Shown here: one piece after another, positions 57,129 through 64,000 of the stretch
Position numbering within the stretch: the first letter of the stretch is position 1
Layout: each line of letters opens with the position of its first letter
Source: Ryuthela nishihirai
Lineage: Eukaryota; Arthropoda; Arachnida; Araneae; Heptathelidae
Length of the DNA stretch: 64,000 nucleotides
NCBI GenBank assembly: GCA_038380435.1
Contig: JAWZYU010000030.1
Coordinates: 63,313,817 to 63,377,816, forward strand
Direction: 5' to 3'
The notes under the pieces: generated by a model
What the model was told of the DNA's origin: nothing
What the model saw: the letters and a program-made list of their open reading frames with translations, nothing else
Database searches by the model: none
Translations under genes and position numbers: made by a program

Positions 57129-58312
57129 CATACGTTACATAACCTAAGTTACGAGTTGCCCAAGATACTGCTTAAGCATCAAGTTTCCTGTTATTTACAA
57201 AGCTTTCAAGTTTCACTACCAAAACTAATCCTAGAAAGAGGCAAACTATACTGATTTCCAAAAAAATAAGGAAAATTCCTATGTTAAGTCAATGGGAAAC
57301 TGACGTCATAGCTCTTATAGCTTCTAAAATAAGTCTTTGTTTTGAAGAATGTGATTGCAGATAAAGATCTCAATCATATAAATCAATATCTGATTTTCAA
57401 CAATATTCGTTCATAATTTAATGAGTTATGGAAGTTTGAATATTTAACAACAGCAATGCTAGCCTTAAGAAACTTGTACATTACTGAAGAATAGTGAAAG
57501 AATTCTTTACACAAAGTTCTAAAATGCAAACTTATTAAACACTTTGATATAATACTTATTACTGAGTTTTAATTCTGAAGTCTTTTTTGTGGCTGACATT
57601 GTTATCGCTAAATATTCAAACGTCCATAACTTTAAATACTGAATGAATATTGTTGAAAATCAAGATATTGTTTTTGTTAATATTGAGATCTTTATTTGCA
57701 GTCACATTTTTCAAAACAAAAAAAAAAACTTATTTTAGAAGTTATAGAGCTTTGACGTCAGTTTCCTATTAACAACATAGAGATTTTCCCTAATTTATGG
57801 AAACCAGTGTATTATATACGGTCTTCATTTTATTCTTTAGGTGTATACGGCTATTTCTCCACCTATTCGTCTGTTAATCTCATGCTTACATATCACCAGT
57901 ATCTGTTACAAAGCTCCCAAGATTGCAACCACTCAGATTAACAGAACCACACACTCTGACCAAATCTCTACTACAAGTCTCGAATGAAAGATTCATCCTA
58001 ACAGCAATATTTGCCAAAAGGGCTAAATCAGAAATTTTCATTTCTGTAGACCATTTCAGCCAAAAATCTTTCCGTCATTCATCTGATAACCGAAACATTC
58101 CCAGCTTTAAGCATTTCCGTAGTAATTTCATGTTTAGTTTGTTATGGTTTTGGAAATAGCCAAACTAACTTCAGACTATGTTATAGGGTCCACATTAAAG
58201 CCAGTAATGCATCTATCATCATTACAGTGGGAGTAGAATTAATTACATTGTTTAGAACATCGCTGAAATGCTCAGCCCACCTAGTCGTGACAGAATCTTC
58301 ACCTTCTATAAC
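57129..58312 (-). mobile_element. Old RTE-like LINE, interrupted by a MITE and ending at a SINE-A
   Basis: 57145-57246 and 57812-58312 match the minus-strand LINE order from the C-terminal region to the linker (caccttctataacc), with many small deletions. The MITE at 57247-57811 interrupts it at a TA, and the SINE-A at 58313 follows directly after 'cttctataacct'. Confidence 0.8.
57247..57811. mobile_element. Long-TIR MITE (Tc1-like termini) inserted in LINE
   Basis: TA at both ends. The right terminus (tttatggaaaccagtg) is the complement of the 61171 Tc1 terminus CACTGGTTTCCATAAATT. Inverted arms of about 190 bp (57249-57440 and about 57600-57809) share blocks such as 'ggaaactgacgtca', 'cttctaaaataagt', 'ataaagatctcaat', 'gattttcaacaatatt'. 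There is no coding sequence. Removing it restores the LINE sequence 'aaactattata'. Confidence 0.88.
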
Positions 58313-58695
58313 CTGGGGGGGGGGGTCAGTCGGTAGCGCGCCAGGCTCGTAATCTGTAGTTCCCAGGTTCGAGTCCCAGCTGGGTCAGCATTGAGATTTA
58401 TCTCCGCAAAATTTCCCGCCCTGCCCACGGTCAGTAGGGGACACCGATGGGCTTGGAAAGGCCACCATCTGTCAGATGGGATGTTAAGCCGTGGCCTTTT
58501 GTGTGGGAGAGCCATACCCTGTGCACGTTAAAGAACACACTGGATGGCCTTGACGGGAGGCTACCATCTGTCTCCCAACAGCTGTTCCAGTGGGTCCCCT
58601 CCCCCAACCTTCTCTGAGCCTTCGGGATCCATGTGACCTGGCCATTTAGCCCATGGTGTGCAAAAAAGTGTCGCTCAGAAGTAAAACAACCTAAC
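58313..58695 (+). mobile_element. SINE-A, near full length
   Basis: A G run replaces the first bases of the head, followed by TCAGTCGGTAGCGCGCCAGG, loop CTCGTAA and B box GGTTCGAGTCCC. The body closely matches the 10.1-kb copy. The tail is 'aaaacaacctaac'. Confidence 0.9.
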
Positions 58696-58794
58696 GCATA
58701 TCACAGGGACGACGTCACCCGCGATGTGAGGTATACAATAAAGGGGAGTAGAAGAATGTGAGCTATTGCGATACAACGTCTAAATAAAAAATAT

Positions 58795-59200
58795 CTTCCA
58801 TATCAATAATAGAACCCTAATCATAAATATCCTGGAATTAATTAATTTTCTACACGAGGATATGGAAAACATTGAAATAAAATGGGTCCCAATAATATTA
58901 AAGAGAGGAAAAAGCAGATGAAGTCGCCAGAAAGGCCCACAACATCATAGAAACAACTCTAATCCCACTGGAAAATCGATATCTCAAATTATCAGTCGCA
59001 AATCAAAAAAGAATTTCAAAACATTCTAAATCAAGCAAACCAAAATAAAGATAATCACAGACTAAATATCACACAACTCGTAAACGGGAAAAACACCATA
59101 CCAAAAGATTATCCCAGGAACATGACGAAACAAAAGAAAAAATAAGAAAAATATGGAATTTAATATTCGAGTTCTTCAGGCAAATCAACTTTTTCGATCG
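58795..59200 (+). pseudogene. Non-LTR retrotransposon remnant, RNase H domain
   Basis: The plus strand reads FHINNRTLIINILELINFLH, then ENIEIKWVP, and after a frameshift EKADEVARKAHNIIETTLIP. The 'IKWVP ... (N)EKAD..A..A' pattern is the C-terminal half of retrotransposon RNase H. The RTE LINEs in this window lack RNase H, so this is from another clade (I/Jockey/R1-like). 59060-59200 may be its continuation. Confidence 0.55.
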
Positions 59201-59959
59201 TATTTAATGGCGACCAATATGTAGCGTAAAAATTACCCTCATATAATCTATTTCGCGTTTACATAAATCGGTTATCATCCACATATACTACAACTTATAG
59301 ATCCACAGAATGGAAGCAAAAGCTACAAACCACGAAGGAAAAAAAGAAACCTAAAATGCAGCACCAAAATCAGAAGAAATCAAGCTACATCCTCAAACCC
59401 AATCTATATACGCCAAGCTACAGATATCGATGATAGATAATGCAACCCCGAACGCAGAGCACATACACTACATCAGCAGTATCATTGCTGCTACTACGCT
59501 CCCGGAGTTTGCCAACTGTAGATTTCGACAGTTATATTAAAACATTAAGTTTAAGCTACGAAGCTACACCACAACTAAAGCATACTTTAAAAATGATGGA
59601 AAAATCCATACGATACAAATATACTACAAACACTATGATTATAACAACCTTACACACAACTATACTTTCACTATCTTCTCTACCCTTTAACACTTTTTCT
59701 CCGTTCGAGTCACAGCCAATGAAAAACACTGAAGTGCCGACAACGGAAGATAGGAAAAATTTCTTACAGCCAATGAGTAAATAAATAATCATATCGAACT
59801 AGAAGGCCAACATATTAAGTGAAAGCAAAATAGAAGGCCCAAAAGGCCTAACGTTTGTTCTTCTCTGGATGATGTTCTCTGTATGTAGCAGTGTCGCAAG
59901 TGAAACAGCTGTTTTGATGTAATTGTCGACAATATTAGATCTCAGTAACCTCCAAAAAG
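59201..59959. other. Unassigned sequence, possibly the 3' part of the RNase H element
   Basis: A 114-codon open frame (59440-59784, plus) has no recognisable motif and a Ser/Thr-rich, low-information composition. Nothing else was recognised. Confidence 0.3.
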
Positions 59960-60330
59960 GCATGATCATTGGTGCGCCCCTCGCAGGAGCTTAAGCAACT
60001 TAAACGGCGGAAATAGGTATAGCACAAGGAACTGTATCAAAGATTATGACTATATATCAAAATGGACAGGGCATTGCCTCCACTCCATATGCAAATTTTG
60101 GACGCCATACGAAGTTGTCAGATAGGGATAGGCGAACGTTGGTACAGATTGTACAATGGAAGCACAAGACCACAGCACCATAAATAGCAGCAGTGTTGAA
60201 AACCGGTCGGAATGATCCAGTTTCCGTCAAAACAGTTCATCGGGAACTTCATCGTGCCGGTATTTATGGCCGTGCTGCAATCCACAAACCTCTGATTACC
60301 AACATCAATTCAACGAAACGTGTAAGGTAG
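59960..60330 (+). pseudogene. Tc1-like transposase N-terminal fragment
   Basis: Plus strand: IGIAQGTVSKIMTIYQNGQG (second helix-turn-helix), then FGRHTKLSDRDRRTLVQIVQ, WKHKTTAP followed by a TAA stop, then VSVKTVHRELHRAGIYGRAA and HKPLITN. This order is that of Tc1 transposases up to the start of the DDE domain. Just after 60329 it is replaced by the R4 tandem array, so the catalytic part is missing. Confidence 0.85.
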
Positions 60331-60790
60331 TGTCGGAAATGTCGCAGACTATAAAAAATTAACCCTCATTAACCCTCCATGTTTTCTTCCCGTAAAGAAG
60401 GGAAAATTTCCGCTTTATCTTAAAAACGCGAATGGCGAAAGTAACAAACTATACGTCGAATGAAAGCTGATGCCGGGAATGTCGTAGGCTATAAAAACGA
60501 CCTGTCATGATTTCTTTCTCCCCAAAAAAGGGGGACAATGTGAAAACAAACACTATATCTCCAGAACGCGAAGGCCGAAAGTAACAAGCTGTACGTCGAT
60601 TGAACGCTTCTGATGTGAGAAATATCGTAGGCTATGAAATATTAACCCCCCCTGCTTTCTTCCCCCCTTAAAAAATGTAAAAGTGGTTCTACACTATCTT
60701 GCGAACACAAGGGCTTACAGTTATGAGTTAAGTGTAAAATGAAAGCTCATATTATGACGGTTGTAAACTATTTCAAATTTTGCGCCCACT
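60331..60790 (+). repeat. R4 tandem array, about 140-bp monomer
   Basis: Units begin near 60341 (gtcgcagactataaaaa), 60481 (gtcgtaggctataaaaa), 60624 (atcgtaggctatgaaat) and, weakly, 60757. Each is followed by an 'aaccctc...ctttctcccc' block, 'gggaaaa', an 'aacgcgaaggccgaaagtaa' block and 'gtacgtcgattgaa'. It is inverted relative to the intron 9 array. Confidence 0.8.
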
Positions 60791-61412
60791 ATTCCCACCT
60801 GATAAAATTGGGGGGGGGGCGGATTTTTGCGGGATTTGACTTTAACAAATATCTCAAATTAGAGTTCATGATGTCTCCAGTGTTGTGGGCCACCCTAAAC
60901 GTGACTCCAAAAGAGGGATAAATGTGCTCGATGTTTTTGAGACATATATCAAAGTTTTAGAAGGTAGGTGTTTTCAGTGACAACAAAAAAAAATATAAAT
61001 TGAAATATTTTTAAAATGCCCATTTTTCTATAACGTTCTAAAAAGTAGAAAATAAACCTAAAACATATCGATGGTGCAATCAGTCACTGAGTTAGTATTC
61101 ACTTCGAAGGAAGGTAGGGTGCCGATTTACCTACTCGACTAGATTGCCGGCGCCCTATCTTCCTTTGAAGTACACTGGTTTCCATAAATTAAGGAAAACT
61201 CAGAAAAATTATGATAAACAAAAAACTATATCAATGATTTTAATGAAATTTCATGAAAACATGAATTACAATGCTAATTTCAGAATGACATAAAATATTT
61301 TACACTAGAAAATTCTGCTCCAAAAAATAACACAGGAACTTGTTCAAAAATAAGGTGTCAGAATGCAATGGGCAAAGTACTTTAATAAGAAGTGTGATCA
61401 CCTTTACAGCAA

Positions 61413-61767
61413 GGGCGGGGGTGGCTCAGTCGGTAGTGCGCCAGGCTCGTAATCTGTAGTTCCCAGGTTCGAGTCCCAGCTAGGTCAGCGTTGAGATTTA
61501 TCTCTACAAAATTCCCGCCCTGCTCACAGTCAGTAGGGGAAACCGATGGGCTTGGAAGGGCCGCCGTTCGTCGAATGGGACGTTAAGCCGTGGCTCCGTG
61601 TGCGGGAGAGCATACCCTGTGCACATTAAAGAACACGCTGGATGGCCTTGACGGGAGTTCCAGTGGGTCCACTCCCCCAACCTTCTCTGAGCCTTTGGGT
61701 CCATGTGACCTGGCCATTTAACCCATGGTGTGCAAAAAAGTGCCGCTCAGAGGTAAAACAACCCAAC
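61413..61767 (+). mobile_element. SINE-A with perfect 12-bp target duplication, inside the Tc1-like element
   Basis: Complete head (GGGTGGCTCAGTCGGTAGTG, loop CTCGTAA, GGTTCGAGTCCC). CCTTTACAGCAA flanks it at 61401-61412 and 61768-61779. An internal deletion removes the 'ctaccatctgtctcccaac' stretch near 61656. Confidence 0.93.
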
Positions 61768-61789
61768 CCTTTACAGCAATGCAGGCACA

Positions 61790-62826
61790 ACAGCGATGTT
61801 CCATGCTGTTTATGATGCTATGAATCAGCTCAATAGGGAGTAACGAACATTGTTCCTTTGAAGCAGTAATAAGCTTCCCCTTTGTTTCAGATGGCAAGTT
61901 GAGTGTAGCAACATGTCTCCCTAGAGCATCCTACACATGCTCAATCGGATTTAGGTTGGGAGATCGAGCTGGCCACTCCATGCACATAATGGACTCCTCT
62001 TGAAGGTATTGTTCCACTAGTCGAGCTCTGTGTGGACGAGCGTTATAGTCTTGTAAGATGAAATTTTCACCTATTACACCAGTGTAAGGACTAGGATGTC
62101 ATCTTTATACCATTGAGTATTGAAGTTTCCCACTCCTCAACACATAGAGGTCTTGCATCCACCTAAGGAAATGCCACCTCAAACACACACACTGCCTTCG
62201 CGGTAACTGTCTCTTTGACGGATGTTACTGGGATGATAGCGAATATCTCGTTCTCTCTATATCAAACAATGTCTGGAATCACTCTGCAAGCAATATCTGG
62301 ACTCATCTGTGAAGATGAGTCCAGATACAGACCTCCATTGCTCTTCTGTCCAGTTAACATGCATGTGTCCGCTCTCTCCTGTGACGTGACGTGCAGGGTA
62401 TAAAATTACTGACCTTCTGGTGTACAGACCCCCCCCCCCCCTCATGAAGCCATCTATGTGCAGTAGAAGCTGATATAACCCTCCTAGTGTCTGCTACAAG
62501 AGAGGATCGTAACTGAGAGGGAGTAGACATGCTATTAATCGCAGATATCGATCTTGTACAGCGGTTGTAACCCTAGTCCTTTTTTGGCTAAACCTCCAAG
62601 ATGGCGAATTCGTGCTAAGAAATTGATTCCACAGTCTATGGACCACAGGACTGACATTCAGCCACCGTGCCATGTCTAACTGACTTTGGCCTGTTTCGAG
62701 CTGGCCAATAGCTCTCCACTGCAGTTCATTTGGCAAATGATGTCTCGAGGTCATTCCTACAAATTGGCTATTTCGAATTTCTTTATTTACATTTACAACA
62801 CAAAATAACGATCCACTCCGAAACAC
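61790..62826 (-). pseudogene. Tc1-like transposase pseudogene
   Basis: The minus-strand frame 62826-62494 has the N-terminal helix-turn-helix (LPNELQWRAIGQLETGQSQL; RWLNVSPVVHRLWNQFL; TAVQDRYLRLIA). 62445-62257 has WTEEQWRSVSGLIFTDESRY, with the second catalytic Asp in DESRY. Further downstream the reverse complement near 61990-61950 reads EWPARSPNLNPIEHV, the motif that carries the final glutamate (E) of the DDE family. The pieces are in different frames, so the gene is dead. Confidence 0.85.
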
Positions 62827-63120
62827 CCGTTTTTTTTGCCGATATCTGATTACTCAAATTCTAAGTGCAACCTAGACTAATTTGCATGTGATATGCTCAC
62901 TGGGCATTACTGGTTACATGAACAAGTTTGGTGAGGATCGCACATTTTTTTGGCGAATTATCGCGATTTTTCTCATTTTCCCTTAATTTATGGAAACCGT
63001 TATAAATACGAACTCAGTGACTACTTAGTGATTACACCATCGATATGCTTTAGGTTTGTTTTCTACTTTTTAAGACCCTATAGGAAGATAGTTTTTTTTC
63101 ATTTATATTTTTTATTCTGT

Positions 63121-64000
63121 AGATTGTATCTCATTATTAATTGTGATTCATTAAAATTATATAATTTTTAAAGTGTTGTGATTCTTTATATTTTACCGTA
63201 GCATATGTGCTTTCGATTTTTGGGTAAAATAAATACTTATGAAAGGGGGCCATTTTTACCTTACCTCAGGCGCCAAAAAATCTCAGCTCTGCTTTGGCAC
63301 ATATTATGGCTTTTATTTATTTATTTTATTTAAAACATTACAACACTCTGGGAGCTCGGTGAGCTAACACCTCATAACCCAATAAAAAGTTTGCAAAAGA
63401 TAAAAAAAATTATGGCTTTATGTCGCATCTGATGGAAGGTGCCTTTCCAAGTCTGTTGGTCTCTTTTCTGACAAGAGTAGGGAGGACTAACGGAGATAAC
63501 ATTGTTATGAACTAAGCAACTAAGATAATCAATGTATACCGGCAAGTACTCTGGATTTAGTTTGTTAGGAGGAAGGATCAGTGAATAAAACATGATTATG
63601 GTATTCGAAATATTAAAATACTCCATCGGACAGGAAATGTTTAAATGATATTCTAAATGGACTTAATTTTTATAAGGCTCCTGTCAAACATCTGCTTGAG
63701 GGGGTATTTATTTATTTTCTTAAATTTTAGCAACTGGCATATAACATGGGGCTATAATAAAATTGCACAAAGACATCTATTATGGATTTAAAAGGAGGTA
63801 GTCAAGTTATAAATTTATATAAGAGGGGGTATTTGTGGGGGGAGTCCCTGCCCTCCCTAGATACGGCTTTGATTATGTTAAATATATCACTAGGAATAAA
63901 AAAAAAGGCATTCAAGCACTGCAATCAACAGTTCTTGCTTTTTCTCCTAAAATAAAGTATCATTTCAAAATTAAATCAAAATCTAGGAATTCATTAAAGG
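63121..64000. other. Right-end AT-rich sequence with repeat scraps
   Basis: 63418-63475 resembles a reversed SINE-A piece (tcgcatctgatggaaggtgc; ctttccaagtctgttgg). 63676-63712 is the last 35 bp of a SINE-B (ctgcttgagggggtatttat). No gene is visible to the end of the window. Confidence 0.5.

Larger units (their letters stand above)
61171..63002. mobile_element. Tc1-like transposon carrying a SINE-A
   Basis: TA plus CACTGGTTTCCATAAATTAA at the left is complemented by TTAATTTATGGAAACCGT plus TA at the right; similarity continues for about 45 bp (GGAAAACTCAGAAAAAT). About 1.47 kb without the SINE. It encodes a broken transposase on the minus strand (62830 to about 61790). Confidence 0.88.
60985..63120. 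repeat. Long palindrome split by a Tc1-like transposon
   Basis: Left arm about 61025-61121 (clearest part), loop about 61122-61147, right arm 61148-61170 continued at 63003-63085. The arms pair through 'tagaaaataaacctaaaaca', 'atatcgatggtg' and 'cttcgaaggaaggtaggg'. The right arm is interrupted after 61170 by the Tc1-like element. Weaker pairing may extend to 60985 and 63120. Confidence 0.8.

Noticed and set aside
59440..59784. 114-codon frame as a gene
   Set aside because: No motif, no splice context and low-information composition; it lies next to retrotransposon remnants.

Overview
This is a eukaryotic nuclear window, AT-rich, with one host gene spread over large introns and most of the remainder made of transposable elements in different states of decay. 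GT-AG introns of 1.2 to 6.1 kb, RTE-type LINEs, hAT, Tc1/mariner, pogo-like and PIF/Harbinger DNA transposons and abundant tRNA-derived SINEs all fit an invertebrate. I favour an arthropod, probably a chelicerate, but this rests on general TE and gene character and not on a diagnostic marker.

Host gene. The only gene I can reconstruct is CCT5, the epsilon subunit of the cytosolic chaperonin TRiC/CCT, on the + strand from 18804 to 52296. Eleven exons join in frame into 541 codons plus stop, the same length as the human protein, with every boundary at an AG/GT and all nucleotide-binding motifs present. It looks functional. Its promoter is squeezed between the ATG and a SINE about 200 bp upstream.

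Left flank (1-18.6 kb). A decayed hAT element of the DUF4371/ZMYM1-like type (115-3642) has matching terminal repeats and a perfect 8-bp target duplication, and it splits a GC-rich, coding-looking stretch. It is followed by SINEs, a 3'-truncated RTE LINE (6705-8372), a palindromic MITE (9494-9651), a Tc1 transposase fragment, a nonautonomous hAT-like element (15867-16642) and an internally deleted Harbinger-like element (16888-18308) with remnants of two divergent genes.

CCT5 introns (18.9-52.2 kb). These hold LINE copies on both strands (a near full-length one in intron 5), both main SINE families including nested insertions, a pogo-like 1-kb element (intron 9) and two families of short tandem arrays (monomers of about 117 and 140 bp).

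Right flank (52.3-64 kb). It contains a near full-length RTE LINE (52936-56428, - strand), a mosaic of older LINE pieces split by a SINE and by a long-TIR MITE, a remnant of a second, RNase H-bearing non-LTR element, another Tc1 transposase fragment running into a 140-bp tandem array, and a three-layer nest: a palindrome split by a Tc1-like element that itself carries a SINE.

Names used here: SINE-A (Met-tRNA-like head, about 355-390 bp), SINE-B (second tRNA-derived family, about 165-195 bp), R1 to R4 (unnamed dispersed or tandem repeats).
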